A stretch of 64,000 nucleotides of DNA from Macrocybe gigantea (lineage: Eukaryota; Basidiomycota; Agaricomycetes; Agaricales; Callistosporiaceae): positions 1 through 64,000 of the forward strand of contig SJRY01000003.1 in assembly GCA_011319805.1 (NCBI GenBank). Direction: 5' to 3'. The translations under genes and the position numbers were made by a program. Below the pieces are notes generated by a model. It was not told where the DNA came from. It made no database searches and saw nothing but the letters and a program-made list of their open reading frames with translations. Of the stretch, positions 37,259-46,723 are shown piece by piece. Position 1 is the stretch's first letter; each line of letters begins with the position of its first letter.

Positions 37259-38369
37259 AGGACGCACCAGCTACGGGGGAAAGGCTTACTCCTCCGAGAG
37301 CCTCATATCCCGTCAATGAGGGACTCCAGCCGGTCGACGAGGACCAAGATTTGTGGTGAGTATTGCCTCCTGTACCGATGACGAACATGTCGATGCGATT
37401 CGGACCCCAGGACACAGCGGTAATGTCACGGATGACGATACCGCCCATCTGTTCGTATCCCGTAAGGCTAGGTCCCCAGGCCCTCCCATCCCACCATTTG
37501 TGATGGACGGCGGAGTCCGATCCTGAAGTGGGAAGATACAGCGTTAGAAATCCACTTTTTGCACTCGTAGTAAAGAGAGGTGGCCGTACCGACTACGAAT
37601 ATGTCAAGGCGATCTTTGCCCCAGGAGATAACCTCGGATTGCCGCGGCAAATGCCTCCCATTCTCTCCCAGGCTCCAGAAGGACCGTTGGGTCCCCAGCG
37701 CGTGCCGTCCCACCACATATGATACAATGCCGAGTCCATTCCGACATGGAAGAGGTCGATTCGGTTCGGGCCCCAGCAGACCGTCTTAGGGCGGCTGACT
37801 GACGTGGCGCCCATGTTCTCGTACGCGCCGGCCGTGCCATTGGGTCCCCAGGCCTGCCCATTCCACCACTTGTGGTAAATGTTGCTTGTGGTTCCAACGA
37901 CGAAGATGTCGATGCGGTTGGGGCCCCACGACACGACGGAAGGCGCAGACATGTGCTGCCCGCCTAGGTTAACGAACCCGGAGTTCCACTGATGACCGTC
38001 CCAGAATTTCTGGTACAGGCTGCGGTCCTCGCCGACAAGGAACACGTCCAGACGGTTGGGTCCCCACGAGACGACGGCGGGTTTCTCTGTCCACTTGCCC
38101 CCCAAGTTCTCCCAATCCTGCGGACTGGGGCCCCACTTGTGTCCATCCCACCACTTGTGGTAGAGGGAGGAGTCGCTGCCGATAGCGAAGATGTCAAGAC
38201 GGTTAGGACCCCAGGAAACAGAGACGGGCTCGAAGATGATGATGCCGCCCAAGCGTTCCCAGTCGTTGTGAGACGGGCGCCAGGCAGAGCCGTCCCAAGC
38301 TTTGTGGTAGAGCGCAGAATCGGTGCCGACGACGAAAAGATCGAGGCGGTTTTCCCCCCAAGATGTCAT
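37259..38369 (-). CDS. Seven-bladed beta-propeller lectin (PLL-like repeats)
   Basis: The protein consists of seven repeats of about 45-50 residues with the pattern [20 protein letters not shown] followed by a WWDG..WGP element and a Trp/Tyr-x-x-hGG end. Blade starts are visible at [78 protein letters not shown] and [13 protein letters not shown]. This matches PLL/tectonin-type propellers, known in Photorhabdus and in fungi, several of which bind fucose or O-methylated sugars. There is no signal peptide from the ATG at 38369, so it is probably cytosolic like fruiting-body defence lectins. An intron (GTACGG...CACTTCAG, about 37510-37585) sits in blade six. The frame slips between blades five and six near 37640, needing one extra base. 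Sugar specificity is not predictable here. Confidence 0.82.
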
Positions 38370-39564
38370 CCTGTCGTGCAGATGCGGGTCAGGCTTTAAA
38401 AACGCAGGTAAAGAAGGGAGCTCGCACTTGTTATGCGTAAGTTTCGATTTAGAAACGGTGCTGTGGTGCTGAAGTTCACAATGTGGCGAACTGGCGGTCT
38501 TCTGGATACAAGCACGAGCCTTTATAGACGTGCCGTGTTCTGGAATCTTACATTGGATCCCTGTTTCCGTCTTCCCGGCAAGGGATATGAAAGTCTTCAT
38601 GAGCATCCTTCAAACATCGACACGCAACGGTGGCAATAGGTGTTAGGATGCTCATAACTTCGCTCAGAATATACATTCATGAACGCGTACTGAAGGCCAA
38701 GACACTCCCAGTGGTTGGCATTAACCGCTAGCACCCTTTGAAGGGGGGATCGTGCGGTCTAAATCTCGTCATGTTTTAAGGGTCGTCTACGACGCCCAGT
38801 CCAGAGCTGGTTAAAGAGGAAGTTTTACAAGGCCAGGCTGGGGCGAGCCGCGAGATGCTGGCATAGGGTAGGTTTCTGTGCCTTCTATCCGACTTAACGC
38901 CATGGCGTGCTCGCCGCAGGAACTCGAAAAGAGACATCCATCCTTCGTTGACTGTCACTGACGCCAAACCCTTGTTTTTTTTTTCTAGCAGCGCACTTTG
39001 AGCGCGCTTCGTGATCAATGCAGTTTCTACGCCACGAGATGAAGTTCTCTTAATTTCTCTTGAAGGCATGAATGTCAAGCATCATGAGATGGTACTAGGC
39101 TGGGCCTCGCACGTTCTGGTTTTTGGTGGTGGCGACAGCATGTTGGTTTCAGAGATTTCCAATGTTCTGAAAGCCCCTGGCTTCAGCACGATTCGAGTTC
39201 CACCAGTCGTGATCACTATGTCAATCACAGTCGATTCTGAACAGAACAATCTTTAGTTATCCTGCTCTCGACGAGGAGTAGATGCGTCTCTTTCGTTTGT
39301 ATACATGCAACATCCGGTCATGTACGGAGTACCTGGAATCGCCAACTGGAGCTAGAGACCTCATTCCACATTTTTCTATCCAATTACTGTCAACTATACA
39401 ATTTATCATTATGGATACACGATGCGAAAAGTCCCAGAACCAAGCGAGTAAAGAAGCGATTAGTAATTATCAGGAAACGTCCAATCGAGCATGATGAGGT
39501 GCGTGCAAAGAAAATGCAAGAAAAGAGGGGCAAAAATCAACAAAAACGAAACGCGAAAGAAGAA
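38370..39564. other. About 1.2 kb without a recognisable gene
   Basis: This is the promoter side of the lectin and the 3' side of RAD52. Short ORFs only. A poly-T run is present near 38975. No repeats or family signatures are seen. Confidence 0.45.
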
Positions 39565-41592
39565 TCACCGCAGTCGTGTCCTCTTGGCATCTTCACCGTC
39601 TCCGGCGTTATGTCGCACCATGGGTTCGCGCCTCAGCTGGGCATGGCCGTGCCCCTGGTTCTGCGCCTGATGGGGATTGCTGAGGCCCATGCCGGGCCTT
39701 CGGTTCGTCGTCGACGTCGACATGGATGCATTCGTGGTTGACGAAAAACTCGAGGTAGAATGGGACAACCTGTAGACTCGGTGATCGTCTCGTCAGCGTA
39801 TACGCCAATTGAGCACAAGGGAACAAAGGTTCCGTACATCGCATCTGAGGACCGCTTGGTGCCAGCGTTAGATCCGTGTCCTGGCCCCGAACCCGATGAA
39901 TTCGGTCTTCTTGTCTGAAGTGGTTTCTGCACAGAAAGGACAGATGTTAATTACTGCAAGAAAACATGCTAGAGGAGAAAAATTAAACTCACCGTCTCGT
40001 TCGGAAAATGGAAGCCTCCCATCGACGTGGTCGTAGTCGTCTGTCTCACACCCGTCTGGTCTGGGTTCCCACCTCTGCCAGTTTCGCGACGCGTCTCGGC
40101 TTTATTCAGCTGGTCCCACAACTCATCCTCGTCTCCGCCTTCCCCTTGGTCGATCGGCCTGCCCATATCTGCCTCGACTTCGAGAGACGTAAGATCGCCT
40201 TCCCCGAGATCGACCTGCGCAAGGAATGCATCGTCGTCCGAGTAGAAATGGAACGAATCCTCGTCAGCGGGCCCGGGCTGTTTGACTTCAATCGTGGATT
40301 CGGCCTTCAGCGGTTGAGGGGGCGTAGATCTGGACTTCGTGGGTCCGCCAGCGGGTTGGACAACGTTCGGCCTAGCTGTGCTGTTTGTATTAATTGTGTT
40401 GATGGGTTTGTTGGTATAGGCATCAGTGTTGGATGAATTGGAGTTGTTCAAAATAGATGGTTGGTTTACAGAGGGAGCTGTTGTCCGTTGAACCTGGTTA
40501 TTATTAGCCTGAGGTGCGAACGATATGATCGGACGGCTCGCTGCAGTGGAAACAACCAGCCCAGTCGTCGCTTGATGCATGGGAGTCGTAATGGGCGTAT
40601 TCAAGCCTGTCGCCGCGTTTTGTTGCTGAATATTGACAGCTGCTTGGTTATCCCGAGCGTGAATGTTCGGTTTGACGTTCACTTCTGCATGGCCCGCGGA
40701 AGAATCAACGTGACGAGTTTCGTTCCGCATGTGAGGCGGCAAGGTAGAAAGGCCGGATAGCGGTCGAGCTGGCGTCGTGAAATTATTCCGCACGCTGGCT
40801 GAAGCGCCGTTATTCGTTCGGGACGTGGAAGCCACATTCGGCTTCGTCTCTTCAAATTCAGGCCTCCTGTACAACTCACTCTTGTCAAACTTTGGCTGGA
40901 CGAAATGTTATTGGTCGGAACGAATAGGAAAGATGCAGGACGTAGCGGGGTTATACGAACTGGGGAAACCTTTATCTTGACAACTTCTTGAGTGTATGCT
41001 TTATCATAGAGGCAGTTGCCTAAGAGGTTGCCAAAATTACGAAGGGCGCGTTTGAGACCATCGGTGACAGCTTCTTTTTTGCACTGCAAAGGCGAGGTTA
41101 GAATCTACGAGGCATCAGAATGCTGACATCACGAGCGCTTACCTTGTCCAACGCAGCACCCTTGCTCCTCGAATTCTCCAACATACCGTATCCAATATCC
41201 TCATGATACACGCCATCTCTTAATGTCACCCTCACAAATGCCGTCACACCGACAGAGTACCTTTGTGTCTGCTCGTTGTAGTCGACAAAGTCCGTCAACA
41301 TGTTCACGACACTGGAGCTCCATCCGTTGAACCCAAATACTTCATTAGCAAGGTTGATGATCTTCCAACCCTCCGCGTAAGTGAGTTTTTGACCTCCTCC
41401 TGGTCCTGGTCGCTGTGAGATGTACTCGGGCCCAAGCTTCTGATTGAGTTTAGCCTGCAAGGCTGCGATCTTGAGCGTAGTCTCTTCAGAGACGTCCTGG
41501 TTGAAGAACGATGGCTGGCTGAAGGAGTAGGATGGATCAGTCATGGACCGGTTAAAAGCTGTCGTTCCGTGCATCTGGGGGTTGAATGACAT
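39565..41592 (-). CDS. RAD52: RAD52 recombination mediator
   Basis: Exons 41592-41143, 41083-40970, 40895-39993, 39926-39838 and 39769-39565 join without any frame problem into 586 residues. Rad52 loads Rad51 and anneals complementary single strands in homologous recombination, in the nucleus. The conserved ring-forming N-terminal domain shows [60 protein letters not shown] and [20 protein letters not shown]. The C-terminal half is Asn/Thr/Gln-rich and acidic (residues [14 protein letters not shown]) and ends [10 protein letters not shown], which could serve nuclear import. Splice sites are GT-AG throughout. A 730-bp transposon lies upstream, in the shared promoter with RMD1. Confidence 0.93.
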
Positions 41593-42059
41593 GGCTCCAC
41601 TGATAACCAGGGACGATGACAGGTCTCGACGCTGTTTTTGAAAAGTGTCCACAAGATGACCACTAAATGCGCCAGCCATAAAACCTGTATGCTCAGCAGT
41701 TTGATCTGTCCAAGCGAATCCAAGCGTGTCTCATGGAGGCTGGTGGAAAGGAAATACGGCTACCAAACTAGACTGGCTGCAAGATTGCGGCGCGCCATTG
41801 TTCTATCACGTGATCGCGACATATGCTTTACATTTGGTCGTATTTGTCAAGCACCTTCATGCAAGACACTATGAAGCCCGAACCCAGACAACCGTGGTAT
41901 GCCTGCCTATTTCTTTGTTCGTGAATGGAGAACCTGCACGGCGGCTCATCGTATCTGAAAAGGCACCAAGGGAAGTTAATGTACTGTACACGAAATGAAT
42001 ATAGAGGCATTACTTGATTTAGAAGACTTAATGGCATGGGTGCCTGCTAGGTCACCCTA

Positions 42060-42789
42060 AGGTAGGAGTCATCGAAATCGCGCATATGTCACGTGCTCAA
42101 AAGTGACAAAGCGTGACATTTGGGCGGATTGGGCAGTAAATTGTTAATGGCCACTGTATCTCGAGGAAAATGACAAATCTGCCCGCACAGAGTTCTAGAT
42201 TTAGTAAACATGTGAAGGTCTATGCGGCCAGAATTTTGATTTTATACGAAATTGACAGGCCATTAGCTCTACATGGCAAATGAGGCACGTGCTATATCCC
42301 TGCCTCAATCATCGCGTTCTCGATGCCCCTACGCGCTCTGGGACGTTTAGCCAATCTAAAGCACTGGGCAAAATGCAACACACGTAATATGATACAGTCC
42401 TTGGATTCAATTGAAATAGACAAGATGCGAAGGTGCACCTGCAATCTTGCAGTGTCATCATATTTCTCAGCTAATGTGCTCCAGGTTTGCTCGGCGCTCT
42501 CGAAGATTCATGGATGCATATCACAAAGGGCTTGATGCACGGCAAGCGGCATGGGCAGGGAAGAAATATCACGGTCATCGTACTCTGCCGAATTCTATTT
42601 TGGAGGAGCTGGAGAAAGTCGACGACCTTCGGATTTGATTTAAATTTAATATAATTATATTATATCCTATGTATTCGCAGCTTTATGTCGAAGATGGCGT
42701 CGACGCGTCCTGGTAATTATGTGTCGCTGGCAGAGTCACACCTCGTCACAAGTCACATGACATGTGCGCGATTTCGATGACTCCTACCT
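42060..42789. mobile_element. TIR DNA transposon (TA target site) with transposase remnant
   Basis: Terminal inverted repeats of about 36 bp begin AGGTAGGAGTCATCGAAATC at 42060 and are mirrored, with two mismatches, ending at 42789. A TA dinucleotide flanks each end (42058-42059 and 42790-42791), which fits a Tc1/mariner-superfamily insertion. The element is only about 730 bp, so it is non-autonomous. It contains the remnant coding region at 42323-42638. It occupies most of the divergent promoter between RAD52 and RMD1. Its terminal AGGTAGG is shared with the smaller element at 51198-51469. Confidence 0.75.
42323..42638 (+). pseudogene. C-terminal remnant of a DDE-type transposase
   Basis: Two exons joined by an intron (GTGCACCTGC...GTGCTCCAG, about 42434-42484) give a short product containing RRFARRSRRFMDAYHKGLD and AGKKYHGHRTLPNSILEELE. 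This resembles the tail of DDE transposases common in fungal genomes, by pattern only. The catalytic DDE part is absent. Its position inside a TIR-bounded element supports the assignment. It could also be expressed as a small basic protein of under 100 residues. Confidence 0.45.
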
Positions 42790-42992
42790 TAACGACGGAT
42801 TTGTTTGTCAAATGCCAAATAAACGTCATTGACTTGGTCGTCGTCGACGCTGAACACGACGACGACGTTGAGCACACGGCACAGATCTGGTGGAGAACTG
42901 GGTTAATGTAAGAGTAACCGCTGTGTGCAACGTAACAATATGTTTACTTGTTGTCTTTAGATCCGTCCGCAACTCTTTCCCGCTCGACCATC

Positions 42993-45160
42993 ATGTCGCT
43001 CAAGGCAGCCCCCCCTCTACTTCAATCATCATCCAGCATGGCGCCTCCAGGGCGGCGGAGGAAAGTCTCAGGTCGGCGCCTCCCAACAGATACTCTTCCC
43101 GCACCGCCCCCACTCGCGCGTCGCGCGTCGCTCACCTCCGGCGGGCCCAAAGTGCAGCGCACGTCCAAGACCTCGCAAAAGCTCGTCGTTCTGCCATCTG
43201 CACCGCAGACGCGGCCCCTTGTCGCAGATGAGGACCTCACGCTCGGGCACGAGACGGGTGAGGGTGTGCGCGAGTACAAGAGCCAGGCGGAACGCATGAC
43301 CAAGGAACAAAGGGAAGAGGCAGGCTTCAAGCGCATCACTGCGTATTGCATGGCCGAGTCGCTCAAAATGAAACTTCTGGCGTCGTTTCTGAAACGAGAG
43401 CACAACGTCGTCCCCAGAGTCTTTGACGAGGCGTTATACGTCGTAAGTTGCGCGTGATTGGTCTCTTTGACGATACCCGCGTCACTCACGAATTCGCTAG
43501 ATGTACCATCTGCCCCTGCTCCCCGGCTATGGCCCTGACACCAACATCCGCTCCTCTGTGCCCAAAGACCTGGCTACCACCTACCTTTCCCAACTCTCCG
43601 AAGCCGAAGAGAACGGGTACCAAGGCACCTACTTCCCCTCCTCCTCTCCCCCGTGTGATGAGACCGATGGCTACATTGCGACCACCTCGCCCTTGATTGA
43701 GACACATGTCCGCGCGTCGCAGTCTGCGCCGGATGTATCCGAGCCGTTGTTGACCACGACGGACGAGGAGACAGAGATTGAGCCGCCATCTGCATCTGAC
43801 ACGAAGGTTGTCCTCAACACGCTGGATATGAATGCGGACGTGGAGGCGCAGAATATCGATAGATTCGCTTCGTCGCCTCCGGATCAGCCGTACCAGTGGA
43901 CAAACGGGGAGCGCAATACCCCCACTCCCACTCAGCGCTTCCCGCGTCCAACGAGCTCTTCAATCCCAGCATCCTCATCGTTCCCTCCAGCGATGCGGCC
44001 CCAGCGCCGCCGTACCCATCACCATCCCCATCACCACGAGCTTCACCCGGCGCGTTTGCCTCCCGAAGACGAAGTCGCCGAGGTGGTGTTCTTCGAGTAT
44101 GGCGTAGTCGTGTTCTTTGGACTACTCGAGAATCAGGAGAAGGACATTATTGAAGATATTGCCAAGGCTGGAGTCCTGAGGCGACCATTTGGGGAGGAAG
44201 ATTGGGAGGTTGAACAGTGCCACTTTGTTGTTCGTCCATCATCTCGTACAACGTCAAGAGCTGACATTTTATATTCGATGATAGCACGATCCCCATATCG
44301 CCTACCCGCGCATATATAACGACTTTTTCAGTGCGCAGTCATTCATTGCCTTTGCAATCTAGAGCTGACAGACCTGCAAGCAGCCCTAAAATCGCGCTCT
44401 CACCTGCTTAAGCTTTCGATCGCACATGCATTTGCGCAGTCAACGCTGCTCGCGCGGTACGAGACACTCGCCTCGCACGTGCTTTCCTCCCCGCTCGCGC
44501 TTTCGATCCCGAAGCAGCTCGCGACGACGGGCTACCTCACGCTCAAGCGGCATGACGCACTCAAGCTGACAGGACGTCTGTTCAAGCTCCGTCGCGACGT
44601 CATCCTGGTCTCGGGTGTCCTCGATGTGCCCGAGCTCTTTTGGAGCGAGGCGAGCCTGGGCGACTTGTATGGCGCCGTCAGGGAATATATGGAGATCAAG
44701 GGGCGGGTGACGGTTCTGAACGAACGGCTGGCTATTGCGAGCGATTTTGTGCGTGATTTCGTTTTGCTTCACAACGGGGTCATTTCCAGAGTCTCTGACG
44801 TGATGATGAAGCTGGAAGCTATCCACGACCATCTGAACAGCAACGAAATGACTAGAATTACATGGATCGTCATATGGTCAGTTGGTTAATGTCTTGACCT
44901 GTTTTTTTTTTTTTTTGAGTAGGACTCACCGGACTGGCATAGGTTAATCGTCGTCGCCGTCGTAGTGGAACTCGTGAGTACTTGTACTTGCTTTGCTTCA
45001 TATATCTTTATGCATTTTCTCTCGTGTTTCACAGGGTGAGGTTTTTGCCCGGCTGATAGTACATGCCGCGACGCGTCAAAACCTCACACCTATTCCTACA
45101 CCAATCTCGAAAGAGGAAGCCTTGAGGACCTTGGAAAGAATGATGAACATGCATGGATGA
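42993..45160 (+). CDS. RMD1: RMD1/DUF155 family protein
   Basis: Exons 42993-43442, 43501-44229, 44285-44330, 44384-44876, 44943-44973 and 45035-45160 join to an uninterrupted 624-residue protein. The DUF155 domain is clear: EVVFFEYGVVVFFGLLENQE, GVLRRPFGEEDWEVEQCHFV, SRSHLLKLSIAHAFAQSTLL, RRDVILVSGVLDVPELFWSE and FVLLHNGVISRVSDVMMKLE. A hydrophobic C-terminal segment (RITWIVIWLIVVAVVVEL) should anchor it in a membrane. Yeast Rmd1 is needed for meiotic division; animal RMND1 is mitochondrial. Which applies here is not shown. A short Ser/Arg-rich N-terminus precedes the domain. An intron contains a long T-run (44900-44915). Its start lies about 200 bp from the TIR transposon, and RAD52 is divergently oriented on the other side. 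Confidence 0.9.
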
Positions 45161-45879
45161 GGTCGCGTGTTGTTTCTCTTCGTATTCAAGGGAGGGAGGC
45201 TTTACTGTTTTCCTGTTTGGGCTCCGGTTCAATCTTACGCTTTCCCTTTCTTGGTCCCTTCAAATCAATGTATTGTTTTTCGTCAACAACTTCAGGGACA
45301 CTTGCAGCGATAGCCTTGTACCATAATCGTGCGTTAACTGTATCTACACGTTAATTCGAAGATGCTTATCCTTGACTGCGCGCTTTCCCACACCCATTAG
45401 TGAGTGCGGCACGCTTTTGACGCGGTCGAAATCTGAAGGGTGTCAGACAAGGTCGGCTGTTCTGCGCGGATGTGGAATTGAGTCAGCGTCAGAGCACCTG
45501 TCTGACGAGCTCGCCATGGACGGGAACCAAGCGATCATGACGCCCAAACGTCGTCTGAGCGCGTACATATAGGAATAGGAGCACGCGAGTCATCGTTCCG
45601 AAACCGGGCCAGACAGCCTTTGCGACGTCTGCGTCTGCGTGAGCAGACACTTTTCTCGCATTCAGGCGTGTTGACGCGGCGGTACGCACCCGGCAGGATG
45701 CAGCGTGTGGAGTTTTGCATCGTCGAAGGAAGTTTCGGTCGTAGGTCTTGCCTTTATGGCTTGAATCCGCCGGGCGAGACCCGCGTCATCCCTGTCCAGC
45801 GGCTATTCTGCGACGAGGTGACTGCCCCAGAGTCGTTCGAGCGTCAGGAGCCCGTCTCGTGTCTCACCTGCCATCTGCG
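45161..45879. other. Intergenic region upstream of the cationic peptide gene
   Basis: No ORF with a recognisable product. The right half should be the promoter of the peptide gene, with a TATA box at its end. Confidence 0.45.
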
Positions 45880-45887
45880 TATAAAAG
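45880..45887 (+). promoter_or_regulatory. TATA box of the small secreted peptide gene
   Basis: TATAAAAG lies 61 bp upstream of the ATG at 45948. The spacing leaves a 5' UTR of about 30 nt, as in strongly expressed fungal genes. No other gene in the window shows so clear a TATA box near its start. Confidence 0.6.
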
Positions 45888-45947
45888 ACTCCCGTCGGCG
45901 GGGCTACAAAGGTCCCCAGGTCAACCCGCCTACCTACAGTCACAATC

Positions 45948-46247
45948 ATGAAGCTAGCTATCCTTGCCATTCTCGCTCTCATCAGTGGCGCCCTCGCCAA
46001 CCCCATGGCAGAAGAAGCCGGGGAGGCCTTGGAGGTAATGCCCGTTCAATTTTCCTTCCTCGTCTTCCGAGCCGAGGATCGTCTGTCTTATATTCGGTCG
46101 CTGATACAAGTCTTATCCCTCTCTGTCTAGATGAGGTCCCCCGAGCCCGATCCTGAGCCTGAGGCTGACCCAGGCCGCCGCAGGCGTCGTCGCAAGCACC
46201 GCAGGCGCCGCCGTCATCGTAAGCACCGCAAGCACAGGAAGTGGTGA
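45948..46247 (+). CDS. Small secreted, highly cationic peptide precursor (67 aa)
   Basis: Exon 1 (45948-46034) encodes a classical signal peptide, MKLAILAILALISGALA, followed by NPMAEEAGEALE. A 96-bp GT-AG intron (46035-46130) leads to exon 2 (46131-46247). Exon 2 starts MRSPEPDPEPEADPG and ends in a 23-residue tail made only of Arg, Lys and His apart from a final Trp, beginning RRRRRRKHRRRRR. The middle is acidic, which may neutralise the tail in the precursor as in some antimicrobial peptide precursors. There are no cysteines. Dibasic sites abound, so Kex2-like processing is possible. I know of no family match. Possible roles are antimicrobial, DNA- or RNA-binding, or cell-wall binding, all inference. 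The signal peptide, TATA box and clean splicing make a real gene likely. Confidence 0.68.
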
Positions 46248-46723
46248 AGGGTGTGTCGCGCCCAGACACTGAGTCGCGTCGTCGGCTGGCGCGCCGCTCA
46301 TTCGTGTCCCCGCCCGCTGTCCGTGTTTTTTTTGTAGATCTCGTCAATCCTTTCTCCAAAGATCCTTGTTTGACCCCTAGTCTGTCCTTACCGTTATCAG
46401 CGTTTAGCAAAAGAAAAAAGAAGTTGGTTCTGCGTTTGCGTGAATTCTGTCAGAGTGCGAATGTGATGAGCCGTAAGCATGAGCATAAATTCTTCAGCTT
46501 CGAAGCAAGACATTCAAACTGCCGAGATTCAAGTAAATAATGAGAACATACATATCGCCAAATTTCCAAGGTCATGTTCAAGAATAATTTTATTTTCACA
46601 AAAATTGGCTTGTCGCAATTGTTGTTTTGCCGCGAACGTCATTACATAAGCAGGATTCTTGTCACCACCCGCGCCACGACGCTTCGACAACGCCAATTTG
46701 CGCACAACCAAACGCCGTCGAAC
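46248..46723. other. Intergenic, nothing identified
   Basis: 3' side of the peptide gene and promoter/5' UTR of the ELYS-like gene. No ORF of note. Confidence 0.45.

Noticed and set aside
37259..38369. CRISPR-like or tandem DNA repeats in the lectin region
   Set aside because: The periodicity comes from protein blades; the DNA copies are diverged and there are no spacers.
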